Source: Bacillus cabrialesii
Lineage (GTDB): Bacteria; Bacillota; Bacilli; Bacillales; Bacillaceae
NCBI RefSeq assembly: GCF_004124315.2
Contig: NZ_CP096889.1
Coordinates: forward strand, 2,153,001 to 2,217,000
Length of the DNA: 64,000 nucleotides
Reading direction: 5' to 3'
This document shows, piece after piece, positions 43,180-51,104 of the stretch. Each line of letters opens with the position of its first letter. The first letter of the stretch is position 1. Made by a program: the position numbers and the translations under genes. A model generated the notes under the pieces. The model had not been told where the DNA came from. It saw only the letters and a list, made by a program, of their open reading frames with translations, and did not search any database.

Positions 43180-43293
43180 CTAGCAAATGAAAGCGGCTCC
43201 GACAATAATTAATAAAATGAACAAGACAACAATCAATACAAACGTATTTGTTCCGCAGCCAAAACCGTAACCGTATCCAGGGTATCTATACAT
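43180..43293 (-). CDS. YjcZ-family small sporulation protein, 37 residues
   Basis: MYRYPGYGYGFGCGTN followed by one strongly hydrophobic segment ending AAFIC. The Tyr/Gly-rich head and C-terminal membrane helix are those of the YjcZ/YhdX sporulation family. The start follows AAAGGATG; an upstream in-frame ATG is rejected. A terminator follows. It lies between the cge locus and the yodT operon; in 168 a small yoy gene may correspond. Confidence 0.8.
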   Translation of the reverse strand: MYRYPGYGYGFGCGTNTFVLIVVLFILLIIVGAAFIC

Positions 43294-43372
43294 GCTGTTT
43301 TCATCCTTTCTTATCACGATATACGGCATTTTATGCGGGCCAAGTCCCAAATGGTTTGTGCAAACGCCTATT

Positions 43373-44152
43373 TCATGTAAGGAAATAATGAAAAACAGTA
43401 TGCATCCGTTCATGTTTTTTAAATGTCAGCTTTTCGTAAAAATGGGTTGCGCCGTCAGTGCTTGTAGCCACTAAATAGGCTGCTTCCATGCCTAGTGATT
43501 TGGCGATGGACAGCATTTCTTTCACTAAAATACTGCCATAGCCCTTCCTTTGAAACTGATCCAAAATGGCCACTTCTTCGATTTTAGCCGTTTTCTCTTG
43601 CGGATGAATGAACAGCTCGCCGCACCCAATGGGAATCTTCTGTGTCTCGTCGCTGTAACAAACAACAAGGACGATCGTACCCGCTTCGTAAAAAGGATAT
43701 TTTCTTTTTAATTTTTGTTCAGCGATCGCTTCTCCAATATAGATGGAATCGTAAATTTTCATAATAGACGAACCGTCACTAAGGCTTTTTGCCGTCCCCC
43801 ACGCCGTTAACGGATGTCCCGCCTGCCCTTTCCAATCGCTAAGCTTCATGTCATATAAGAGTTCATCCTCGACGACAAACCCGCTTTTAACAAGCGATTG
43901 CTTCAAACCGAGCTGAAAAACATGCTGCGGCGAAGCTTTTAAATGAAGATAATTCGCATCAAGCAGCTTTGGTACGGATGGCAAAAAGTCCAGTAACCGC
44001 TCCAACGGAAACGCATCATGGAGCTGAACAAAGTTATGAGAAAAAATTTGCGGAAGCTTAGGATCTCTATAAACGCTGTAATGATCAAACGATGCCGATT
44101 CAGACGTTAACAATATATATTGATGTTCCGTTTTTGAATAATGTCCTGTCAT
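43373..44152 (-). CDS. cgeE: CgeE, GNAT-domain spore maturation protein
   Basis: A 259-residue protein. The C-terminal part (about 165-255) is a GNAT acetyltransferase domain (KIEEVAILDQFQRKGYGSILVKEML is the acetyl-CoA loop region). The N-terminal half is less conserved. As third gene of cgeCDE it probably modifies a spore crust polysaccharide or its sugar precursor. The ATG at 44152 follows AAGGAG, 13 bases after cgeD. Confidence 0.9.
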   Translation of the reverse strand: MTGHYSKTEHQYILLTSESASFDHYSVYRDPKLPQIFSHNFVQLHDAFPLERLLDFLPSVPKLLDANYLHLKASPQHVFQLGLKQSLVKSGFVVEDELLYDMKLSDWKGQAGHPLTAWGTAKSLSDGSSIMKIYDSIYIGEAIAEQKLKRKYPFYEAGTIVLVVCYSDETQKIPIGCGELFIHPQEKTAKIEEVAILDQFQRKGYGSILVKEMLSIAKSLGMEAAYLVATSTDGATHFYEKLTFKKHERMHTVFHYFLT

Positions 44153-44165
44153 GAACGTCTCCTTT

Positions 44166-45461
44166 TTATGACCTATACCTTTCATCAGTTGCAATATTCA
44201 ATTTCTTTATAATCTCATCGTACACCGGATAAAACGGCTTTCCAATTGGAAATTGCTGAATATTTCGGAAAGAAGCGGGGATTGGCTTATGATGTAAAAA
44301 GAACTTCCTTGCGACTTGTTCACTCATCGGGTGAAAGACACCGTTTAGAAATAAAAACGGCTCGCGTTCTATGAAAAACAGCCTTCGTCCAGGTGGATTT
44401 TCGATCAAGCCAGATCGGTCCCGCGTAATTGGCAGCCCTTCCGGCAGCGCCTCCAGTTCTTCTTTTTCAAGTGTCACTATGTCTTTTCTTTTAAATTGAT
44501 AAAACTGAAAAGCATACTGATCGACTATCCGCCTTTTTTTTCCGGCTTCGATATAAAATATTGCGGGATGGTCAGCTTCCTTTACTAAAACGTAATTCGG
44601 AATGTTCAAAAATTTCCCGATTCTATATTGGAATAGATATGGATCTGGAACAGCCACAGTGCGGTTTAGATACAAAGAACCCCATCTTTCCCCGACAGGA
44701 CGCCTTACACCCTGATCAAGAAAATACACGTTTTGATCAGAACCCTTTACAAAGGAGCCGTCAATCAAATCGGCGGGCAGAAACCGATATGCGTTTTGAA
44801 AAGAATCGGGAGTTTTATAGGTTGTATCTAATACTTCATTTATCGGCAGAAACGGGGCAAAGTTGTTGATCCTTGCCCAAAAAATTGAGTCCCCATGATT
44901 CCAATGCTTCATATCATCATCCCAATAGCTTCCATATTTATCATGAATACGATCAAGTAACGAACGTCGATGCATAACTGAGCAATGATCAACTTGAAAA
45001 GCAGCCTGCTCAAGCACTGCATTGGCATTTCTATAGAAATAGGAGATTTCCTCTCCCCTTTCGTTGACATGTACAACTTTTTGTTTTGAATAGACAGCCT
45101 GTGCCTCAGGTTTATCTGAAAACGTCTGCACCATACGGGTCAGCCGCTCAGGATGATAAACAGTGTCATCGGTGAGATAGGAAATGTAATCGCCGTCAGT
45201 AAATGGGAGCGCGGCATTAATTAATGTTGCATAACGGGTTGTTTTTAATCGTTCTGCAGGATGTATGCAACTGTTTTGATAACGAATGCGCCGGTCATGA
45301 AGGTACTTGTGAATCACAGCAGTTGTTTCTTCATTAGAATGATCATCCATGATAAAAAGCTCCCAGAGATCATGCGTTTGCTTCATGACGCTTTCAATCG
45401 CGTTTTGCAGATAATCAGGTTTGTTGTAGCTTGTTAAAATAATAGACACTTTCTCTCCCAT
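44166..45461 (-). CDS. cgeD: CgeD, GT2 glycosyltransferase for spore surface
   Basis: A 431-residue GT-A fold family 2 glycosyltransferase. The N-terminal nucleotide-sugar domain (VSIILTSYNKPDYLQNAIESV, MDDHSNE, and the metal-binding DD in YLTDDTVYH) fills the first 230 residues. The C-terminal 200 residues are a separate domain of unknown fold with strands like KKRRIVDQYAFQFY. It should add sugars to the spore crust. It is second in cgeCDE. Confidence 0.9.
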   Translation of the reverse strand: MGEKVSIILTSYNKPDYLQNAIESVMKQTHDLWELFIMDDHSNEETTAVIHKYLHDRRIRYQNSCIHPAERLKTTRYATLINAALPFTDGDYISYLTDDTVYHPERLTRMVQTFSDKPEAQAVYSKQKVVHVNERGEEISYFYRNANAVLEQAAFQVDHCSVMHRRSLLDRIHDKYGSYWDDDMKHWNHGDSIFWARINNFAPFLPINEVLDTTYKTPDSFQNAYRFLPADLIDGSFVKGSDQNVYFLDQGVRRPVGERWGSLYLNRTVAVPDPYLFQYRIGKFLNIPNYVLVKEADHPAIFYIEAGKKRRIVDQYAFQFYQFKRKDIVTLEKEELEALPEGLPITRDRSGLIENPPGRRLFFIEREPFLFLNGVFHPMSEQVARKFFLHHKPIPASFRNIQQFPIGKPFYPVYDEIIKKLNIATDERYRS

Positions 45462-45486
45462 CTATTCAGCCCCCTATCGTCAAACA

Positions 45487-45513
45487 TAAAAACGGCTCCG
45501 CAGCAAGCAGAGC
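45487..45513 (-). terminator. possible attenuating terminator between cgeC and cgeD
   Basis: Minus strand GGCTCTGC/GCGGAGCC hairpin (one G-T pair) followed by GTTTTTATG in the 64-bp gap between cgeC and cgeD. Confidence 0.5.
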
Positions 45514-45525
45514 CTCTGTCATCAT

Positions 45526-45831
45526 TTAAAAAGCACCCCAGCTTACAATACTTGAGAGTGCGACATTAGATCTCGTGTTATTTAACGGGTTTTGAAAAAT
45601 AACCAAATCAGTCAGAACCTCTTTTACGATGACGTTTTGAAGAGTATTTCCATTCGACAGATGAACTGCCGAAACCGGTACGCCAAGCTCTTTTGCAAAC
45701 ACGAGCTGGCGTCTGAGATCAGATGGATTTCCTTCAGAAGATGATTGACGTATGAGCAAAATCAGCAAAAGCAGAATAAAATGCAGTTCATCTTGATTTT
45801 CTTCTTGATTTACGTGTTTCTCTAAATCCAA
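45526..45831 (-). CDS. cgeC: CgeC, spore maturation protein
   Basis: A 101-residue protein with an acidic N terminus, a short hydrophobic stretch (FILLLLILLIR) and a C-terminal half (VSAVHLSNGNTLQNVIVKEVLTDLVIFQNP) resembling the last part of CgeA. The start is a TTG at 45831 preceded by GGGAGAGG, which gives the known 101 residues; a longer in-frame ATG at 45885 is rejected. First gene of cgeCDE, divergent from cgeAB. Its role in the crust is structural or regulatory and not biochemically defined. Confidence 0.85.
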   Translation of the reverse strand: MDLEKHVNQEENQDELHFILLLLILLIRQSSSEGNPSDLRRQLVFAKELGVPVSAVHLSNGNTLQNVIVKEVLTDLVIFQNPLNNTRSNVALSSIVSWGAF

Positions 45832-45891
45832 ACAATCCCTCTCCCTTATCCTTATACTCTGTTTCACAATATGAATTGACTCCAATTGATG

Positions 45892-45903
45892 GTATAGGCT
45901 ATG
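45892..45903 (+). promoter_or_regulatory. candidate GerE box in the cgeA/cgeC divergence
   Basis: GTATAGGCTATG matches the GerE consensus RWWTRGGYNNYY at 11 of 12 positions and lies between the divergent, GerE-dependent cge operons. Confidence 0.45.
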
Positions 45904-46028
45904 TCCACTCTTTTAAAAAATCAGCATTTTCCTTAAAAATAGATCAGGTACGGCGTTCGACTCATACCAAATAGCGGCCAGAGGAATATGATTAACGTGA
46001 GTTCAATATTGGATAGGAGGTGTATGTA

Positions 46029-46421
46029 ATGAGCTCTGAAAACGCACAGTTGAAAAAGGATTTGATTAAAACTCTTTTAAGCCCTTTATTTCCAACTGCA
46101 ACAGAAGGAGGAGAAAATGTGGATAACCAACTTAAAGACTTGCTTGAAGCTGCCATCGATCAAAAAGTAGATGAAAGTGAAATGATTACGGCTGAATCTA
46201 CTTCCCTTCCGGCAAGATGGATTTTCGCCAGAATTACGCCAGGCACTACAATCAGCATTGTGACTGATTCCGGTGACATGATCGGGCCGGTTGTGTTCGT
46301 TGCTTTCGATCAAGTTCACGGTATCGTATTTGTCACACAGGAAAGCTCCGTCACACCGGCAGGTCAAGCTACAACATTAATTGATGTAGACAAAGTAGAA
46401 AGCGTTACATTCTTTTCATAA
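46029..46421 (+). CDS. cgeA: CgeA, spore crust protein
   Basis: A 130-residue protein (133 if a GTG three codons upstream is used, but that codon overlaps the AGGAGG site). The C-terminal half (FARITPGTTISIVTDSGDMIGPVVFVAFD...) is a beta-rich domain related to CgeC. CgeA is an outermost crust component in B. subtilis and is itself glycosylated through CgeB. It is followed six bases later by cgeB. Confidence 0.9.
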   Translation: MSSENAQLKKDLIKTLLSPLFPTATEGGENVDNQLKDLLEAAIDQKVDESEMITAESTSLPARWIFARITPGTTISIVTDSGDMIGPVVFVAFDQVHGIVFVTQESSVTPAGQATTLIDVDKVESVTFFS

Positions 46422-46427
46422 CACCTG

Positions 46428-47381
46428 ATGAAAGTTTTGTATATCCAGTCGGGATACGGAGGAATATACAGTTATTTTGACCGCTGGGCTGAGGATTGTT
46501 TTCGGCGCACTCATACAGACTACATGTGCGCAGACAAACCGGAGGCAGAATCTCTGGCGAAGATTGAAGCGTTTCAGCCTGACTTCGCCCTCATGATGGT
46601 TGGAGACCGCGTTCCTCACGACTGGCTGGCCTGGTTAAAGGGTAAGGGTATCCCCGTGTATGTTTGGCTGACTGAAGACCCATTTTATATTGATATTAGT
46701 CTTCAGGTGATAAAACACGCTGACGTAATATTAACGATTGAACAAAATGCCGCTCTCTATTATCGGGAGCTTGGCTGCCAGCACGTCCATTATACTCCGA
46801 TTCCAGTTAATCACCGGCTGTTTAAAAAAATGGATACAGAACATTCTTTTCATTCAAATCTGCTTATCATCGGCTATCCTTACCCTAATCGGGTTCAGCT
46901 AATGAAAGAAGCGGTACATCTGCCTTACACGGTTCGAGTCATCGGAACGGAATGGAGAAAATATTTGCCTAAAAAAGTGCTCAAGCAGCCGCATATCGAT
47001 GTCGTCAGCACATGGGTTCCGCCCGAACAGGCCGCTCATTATTATAATGGGGCAGACATCGTAATCAATGCGCATCGGCCTTATCATTTCGCTTTCAACA
47101 AAAATCATATCCGCATCAAAAATGCCAGTTTTAATAACCGAACGTTTGATATCGCTGCATGCGAAGCATTTCAATTAACAGATTTACCCGCGGCCCATCC
47201 TTTTTCATCCTTTATTTCTTATCACAGCATCAACGACTTTAAGGAAAAAGCCGCTTTCTATATCAACCATCCTGAGGAACGGCAGCAAGCTGCGGCATCG
47301 AATTACAAAGAGACCGTACCCGCAAATACGTTTGATGAGCTTCCTGCAAAACTCAAGGCGATTCATCTGGCGCTTACTTGA
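46428..47381 (+). CDS. cgeB: CgeB, glycosyltransferase-like spore protein
   Basis: A 317-residue protein with a GT-B-like layout (DUF3880 plus Glyco_trans_1_2). VWLTEDPFYID lies in the N-terminal half and the C-terminal half carries ADIVINAHRP and FDIAACEAFQLTD. It is needed for crust polysaccharide attachment to CgeA in B. subtilis. The ATG has no good ribosome binding site and lies six bases after the cgeA stop, so translation is likely coupled. A terminator overlaps the end. Confidence 0.9.
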   Translation: MKVLYIQSGYGGIYSYFDRWAEDCFRRTHTDYMCADKPEAESLAKIEAFQPDFALMMVGDRVPHDWLAWLKGKGIPVYVWLTEDPFYIDISLQVIKHADVILTIEQNAALYYRELGCQHVHYTPIPVNHRLFKKMDTEHSFHSNLLIIGYPYPNRVQLMKEAVHLPYTVRVIGTEWRKYLPKKVLKQPHIDVVSTWVPPEQAAHYYNGADIVINAHRPYHFAFNKNHIRIKNASFNNRTFDIAACEAFQLTDLPAAHPFSSFISYHSINDFKEKAAFYINHPEERQQAAASNYKETVPANTFDELPAKLKAIHLALT

Positions 47382-47412
47382 AAAATCGTTCATTGTTATG
47401 AACGATTTTTTC
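47381..47412 (+). terminator. terminator after cgeB
   Basis: AAAAATCGTTCAT/ATGAACGATTTTT with a TGTT loop. Confidence 0.9.
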
Positions 47413-47419
47413 ATTCATA

Positions 47420-47448
47420 GAAAAAAGCAGCTGATCGAGCTGCTTTCT
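47420..47448 (-). terminator. terminator after phy
   Basis: AAAGCAGCT/AGCTGCTTT with a GATCG loop; T run on the minus strand. Confidence 0.85.
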
Positions 47449-47451
47449 TTT

Positions 47452-48600
47452 CTAGCCGTCAGAACGGTCCTTCAGCTTTCTCGGATTCACCTGTTTATGA
47501 AGATCAGGCTTTCCGCCAAGATGCTGTGCAATCTGCTCCCACGACACTATTTTGAAGTTTTGATTTACTGCTTGTCCATTGTCAATATTTTCGCCATCCT
47601 GCGCCACAAAAATCCCGTACGGATATTTTGGGCCAAGCCCGAAACCGAGAACATCAATTCCATCCGTGTCACTAGTACCATCTATATTCTCTCCATCTGT
47701 AATGTCAAAGTTGGCTATATATCGGTTGCTTCCCTGCCTTTCATACATTGCGTAGCTGTTATTTCCTTGACTTGAGGCCATGAGATATCCTTTGCCGTCT
47801 GGTGCATAATAGATCGTCAGTCCTTCAATATCAGCTGTCAAATGGTCTCCTGTCGCACGGTCGACAGCCTGACTCTTTGATCCTCCGCCTGGCTCAGCAT
47901 TAAATTTCCAAATGCCCACATCTTCCTCTGCTATATACAAGTTCCCGTACTCATCATCCGCAACAAGGCCTTCAGTCTGAGAATTCAGCTTAAATTGACG
48001 CACTTTTTTCCCTGTCACATAACCCTTTCCATTATCAACAATTTCATATTGCTCAAATTCTCCTTGTTTGCCTGTCACGAATGCATAAAATGCTCCTGTT
48101 TTCTGGCTATGATATAGGCTGAATCCGTAAACCTCGGAAATATCAGTGGAAATAGGATGTTTAGGGTCAGTAATGCTTTTTAATTTTCCTTTATCCCCGT
48201 CTATGGCATATACTTCGATTGTGTTCTTTCCTTCAGACCGGTTGGAGGCGGCAGCAATATCAATTTTTTCTCCGTTCAATGGAAAATCATAACGCAGATC
48301 GACATTATTGAGCTTGCCAAACTCGAAAGAATGAAGCTGTTTGCCGTCCAAATCATACACGACGAGCCCCGACTTCTTATTTGTCGTAATCAACTTGCTT
48401 TTTTCCGGATGCTTTTCATTGAGCCAAATGGCCGGGTCATCTGCTGCGTCATCGCCGGAAGTGACAGGATCTGTCTCCGTCTGCGCCGTCACTTTAAAAT
48501 GATGTTCCGCATTCACATGATGAGCCGACACCGAGTTTGTTGTCAGGCTAAGCAATAAACCAGCGGCAGTGCTTAGCAGCATTGTTTTTGTAACCTTCAT
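47452..48600 (-). CDS. phy: 3-phytase, beta-propeller type
   Basis: A 382-residue secreted phytase. A signal peptide runs to about residue 26 (TTNSVSA). The mature part is a six-bladed calcium-dependent beta-propeller with typical blocks: GDDAADDPAIWLN, LRYDFPLNGEKIDIAAASNRSEG, EGLVADDEYGNLYIAEEDVGIWK, and DIEGLTIYYAPDGKGYLMASSQG. It releases phosphate from phytate outside the cell. AAGGAGGGTACC sets the start. Pho control is expected for the family; I found no clear Pho boxes. Confidence 0.95.
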   Translation of the reverse strand: MKVTKTMLLSTAAGLLLSLTTNSVSAHHVNAEHHFKVTAQTETDPVTSGDDAADDPAIWLNEKHPEKSKLITTNKKSGLVVYDLDGKQLHSFEFGKLNNVDLRYDFPLNGEKIDIAAASNRSEGKNTIEVYAIDGDKGKLKSITDPKHPISTDISEVYGFSLYHSQKTGAFYAFVTGKQGEFEQYEIVDNGKGYVTGKKVRQFKLNSQTEGLVADDEYGNLYIAEEDVGIWKFNAEPGGGSKSQAVDRATGDHLTADIEGLTIYYAPDGKGYLMASSQGNNSYAMYERQGSNRYIANFDITDGENIDGTSDTDGIDVLGFGLGPKYPYGIFVAQDGENIDNGQAVNQNFKIVSWEQIAQHLGGKPDLHKQVNPRKLKDRSDG

Positions 48601-48909
48601 TTGGTACCCTCCTTATTATCACTATCACTCTCTATTGTAAAATATATACAGGTTTTTAACTGTGAGGAAAATGAATCTTTTTTTAAAGTTTTTCTTACTC
48701 ATAAACCACTTTTGTTTACATGGTACGTGGGATGGCTTTATCAGATTTGTTTTTGGGGCGCGAAATAAAATTTATAGTGAAAATTTAGTACATTGTTTAT
48801 TTAGTTAGATTATTCCTTGATTGCGTCTATTTTTCCATTTTCTATTAAAAAGGAACACTTTGTGACATGCTCATTTCCCTAAATTTTGTTTTATTGGTTG
48901 CTTTCATTA
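48601..48909. other. AT-rich intergenic region between phy and spsM
   Basis: The divergent gap carries the phy promoter area (a TATATTTTACAAT-like stretch on the minus strand near 48640) and, at its right end, the spsM promoter. No ORF is seen. Confidence 0.55.
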
Positions 48910-48937
48910 ACTCGAATACAAAATTGAACATATGATG
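48910..48937 (+). promoter_or_regulatory. sigma-K-like promoter of spsM
   Basis: AC, a 17-bp spacer and CATATGATG (one base off CATANNNTA), 33 bases before the spsM ATG. Mother-cell sigma-K expression of spsM is known. Confidence 0.6.
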
Positions 48938-48970
48938 CATGGTAGAGAAACGAGAGTTGGAGGATAAGCC

Positions 48971-49996
48971 ATGCCTAAACAGCACACAGCAGAACTAAAA
49001 CCATTTTTCCATAACAAAACAGTTTTAGTCACTGGCGGAACGGGTTCAATCGGGAGTCAAATTGTCAAACGCCTTTTGCTGCTTACACCCAAACAGGTAA
49101 TTGTATTCAGCAAAGACGACAGTAAACAGTATGTCATGAGTCAAAAGTATGCGGAGGATAAGCGGCTTTTATTTGTACTCGGAGATGTGCGTGATCACAG
49201 AAGGGTGAATCAGGTGATGAAAGGCGTCGATATCGTCTTTCACGCGGCTGCACTGAAACAGGTTCCGACATGTGAAGATCATCCATTTGAAGCCATACAG
49301 ACCAATCTCATCGGCGGACAGAATGTGGTGGAGGCCGCCCTTTTACATCGAGTGCAGCATGTTATCAACATTAGTACAGATAAAGCTGTATCTCCAGTGA
49401 ACACAATGGGTGCCACCAAGCTGTTATCTGAAAAGCTGTTTCATCAAGCAAACCGCCACGTTCAAAACAGAGGAACCGTATTTTGTTCGGTCCGCTTCGG
49501 AAATGTTCTCGGCTCAAGAGGTTCGGTCATTCCTATTTTATTTGAACAAATGATGGAAGGCGAACCATTGACCATCACAGACAAGAACATGACCAGATTT
49601 TTCATGTCAATAGACGATGCGGCTACACTGACATTGCAATCAGCTGCTATTACAAAAGGCGGAGAAACCTTTATTTTTAAAATGGAATCACTGAAACTTG
49701 AAGAACTGATTCATGGATTTGAAGAATATGCATCGCAGCACGGGCTCCCGCGGCCGGCAGCAGTAGAAGTCGGCAAGCGTCCAGGTGAAAAGCTTCACGA
49801 AGAACTAACATCCCCTCATGAAATTGAATCACTGTATGAATGGGGCAACCTTTATGCCATCCTTCCAGAGCCGGAAAAACATCCTGATTTTCGCAGAGTC
49901 AACCTTCCAGGGTATCAATCGGATCAAGCCCCTCTCATTACAAAAGACAGAATTGCCCAGATTATCGAAGAATTGCATCAAGAAAAAAAGGCATAA
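48971..49996 (+). CDS. spsM: spore polysaccharide synthesis protein SpsM, intact
   Basis: A 341-residue extended short-chain dehydrogenase of the UDP-GlcNAc 4,6-dehydratase/CapD-FlaA1 type. NAD(P)-binding GGTGSIG is at 22-28, the catalytic STDKAV at 135-140, and MGATK at 146-150 provides the M-x3-K pair in place of YxxxK. It makes a modified nucleotide sugar for the spore surface polysaccharide. In strain 168 the vegetative gene is split by prophage SPbeta into yodU and ypqP and is rejoined only when the phage excises. Here the reading frame is continuous. GTTGGAGGATAAGCC precedes the ATG. Confidence 0.95.
   Translation: MPKQHTAELKPFFHNKTVLVTGGTGSIGSQIVKRLLLLTPKQVIVFSKDDSKQYVMSQKYAEDKRLLFVLGDVRDHRRVNQVMKGVDIVFHAAALKQVPTCEDHPFEAIQTNLIGGQNVVEAALLHRVQHVINISTDKAVSPVNTMGATKLLSEKLFHQANRHVQNRGTVFCSVRFGNVLGSRGSVIPILFEQMMEGEPLTITDKNMTRFFMSIDDAATLTLQSAAITKGGETFIFKMESLKLEELIHGFEEYASQHGLPRPAAVEVGKRPGEKLHEELTSPHEIESLYEWGNLYAILPEPEKHPDFRRVNLPGYQSDQAPLITKDRIAQIIEELHQEKKA
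49376..49391 (+). other. unoccupied SPbeta attachment core (attB) inside spsM
   Basis: ACAGATAAAGCTGTAT is the 16-bp core that I recall as shared by attL and attR of SPbeta in strain 168. It occurs once here, uninterrupted, and encodes the TDKAV of the active-site motif. The TACAG/CTGTA ends form an inverted repeat, as expected for a recombinase site. Confidence 0.85.
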
Positions 49997-50037
49997 AAAC
50001 AAGCCTGTCTATCCATTAGGCAGGCTTGTTTTTTTTG
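49995..50037. terminator. bidirectional terminator between spsM and msrB
   Basis: AAAACAAGCCTG/CAGGCTTGTTTT with a 13-base loop that can pair further (CTA/TAG). Confidence 0.9.
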
Positions 50038-50039
50038 TT

Positions 50040-50474
50040 TTATTTATCAAAAAGATGCAGATAGCTTTCGTAGCCTTCTTCTTTTAGCTTATCCTTCGGC
50101 ACAAACCGCAGCGCCGCTGAATTTATGCAGTAACGAAGCCCGCTTGGCCCCGGTCCGTCATTAAATACATGACCAAGATGTGAATCAGCAGTACGGCTTC
50201 TTACTTCTGTGCGAATCATGCCGTGGGTTGTGTCTAGCTTTTCTTCCACTTCTTTTTCTTCAATCGGTTTTGTAAAACTTGGCCAGCCGCAGTGGGAATC
50301 AAATTTATCTTTGGATGTAAACAATGGCTTGCCTGACACAATGTCGACATACAGCCCTTCTTCCTTATGATCCCAATATTCATTTTGAAACGGCGGCTCC
50401 GTGCCGTTATTTTGTGTCACCTCATATTGCATGCGGTTTAGTGACTTGATTTTTTCTTCTTTATTGTATGACAT
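50040..50474 (-). CDS. msrB: peptide methionine-R-sulfoxide reductase
   Basis: A 144-residue MsrB. The conserved SHCGWPSF, RSRTADSHLGHVFNDGP and catalytic cysteine in GLRYCINSAAL are present. There are no paired CxxC motifs, so it is of the zinc-less type. It reduces the R epimer of methionine sulfoxide in oxidised proteins. It directly abuts msrA (stop and start codons adjacent). Confidence 0.95.
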   Translation of the reverse strand: MSYNKEEKIKSLNRMQYEVTQNNGTEPPFQNEYWDHKEEGLYVDIVSGKPLFTSKDKFDSHCGWPSFTKPIEEKEVEEKLDTTHGMIRTEVRSRTADSHLGHVFNDGPGPSGLRYCINSAALRFVPKDKLKEEGYESYLHLFDK

Positions 50475-51008
50475 TTATTTCGTCCCCCAATGCTCGCTGA
50501 TAAATCCGGCACGTCCAGAACCTGTCCGGTAACGCTGATAATGTCCTGGATTCTTTTTATAAAAATGCTGATGGTAGTCTTCCGCTTCATAGAAAGGTTC
50601 AGCTTTTAAAATGTCCGTTACAATCGGATCTTTAAAGACGCCGCTCTCTTCCAAGCGCTGTTTAGAAGCGTCTGCAAGCTCCTTTTGTTTATCATTATGA
50701 TAAAAAATGGCTGCTCGGTAGGAACTGCCGCGATCAGCAAACTGGCCGCCGGCATCTGTCGGATCGATTTGCTGCCAAAATAATTCAAGCAGCTTTTCAT
50801 AAGGGTACACATCAGGATCAAACGTGATTTGAACGGCTTCACGATGTCCTGTCGTTTCACTGCACACCTCTTCATACGTAGGGTTTTCAGTATGGCCGCC
50901 TGTATACCCGGACACCACTTTTTCAATTCCCGGCTGTTCGTCGAAAGGTTTAACCATACACCAAAAACAGCCTCCAGCAAATGTGGCGATTTCTTTTTTT
51001 TCAGACAT
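50475..51008 (-). CDS. msrA: peptide methionine-S-sulfoxide reductase
   Basis: A 177-residue MsrA with the catalytic GGCFWC (Cys14) near the N terminus and the HREAVQITFDP and DYHQHFYKKNP segments typical of the family. It reduces the S epimer. Leads the msrAB operon; AAGGAGG precedes the ATG. The upstream region shows an extended -10, an Spx-type AGCA element and a palindrome, all annotated. Divergent from the MarR-type gene ypoP. Confidence 0.96.
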   Translation of the reverse strand: MSEKKEIATFAGGCFWCMVKPFDEQPGIEKVVSGYTGGHTENPTYEEVCSETTGHREAVQITFDPDVYPYEKLLELFWQQIDPTDAGGQFADRGSSYRAAIFYHNDKQKELADASKQRLEESGVFKDPIVTDILKAEPFYEAEDYHQHFYKKNPGHYQRYRTGSGRAGFISEHWGTK

Positions 51009-51025
51009 ACTGATGCCTCCTTTGT

Positions 51026-51040
51026 TAATACGTGGTATTA
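51026..51040 (-). promoter_or_regulatory. palindrome at the msrA transcription start
   Basis: TAATAC-GTG-GTATTA is a perfect 6-3-6 inverted repeat at the expected +1 of msrA. Size and symmetry suit a MarR-family dimer such as the neighbouring YpoP; the link is inferred. Confidence 0.45.
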
Positions 51041-51044
51041 TTAT

Positions 51045-51082
51045 ATTATAGCATGTAAAAATAGAATGAAAATGATTCTGCT
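51045..51082 (-). promoter_or_regulatory. msrAB promoter with Spx-type AGCA element
   Basis: Minus strand TTTTCA (51072-51067), a 16-bp spacer and TATAAT with an extended TGC (51050-51045). AGCA at 51082-51079 falls at about -44 to -41, the position used by Spx-RNA polymerase at disulfide-stress promoters. Spx activation of msrA is known in B. subtilis. Confidence 0.65.
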
Positions 51083-51104
51083 TTTCAATAAAATCTATAG
51101 TTTT

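Noticed and set aside
49376..49391. SPbeta prophage remnant or scar
   Set aside because: Only one attachment core is present and spsM is seamless; nothing phage-like lies nearby, so this is an empty site rather than a remnant.
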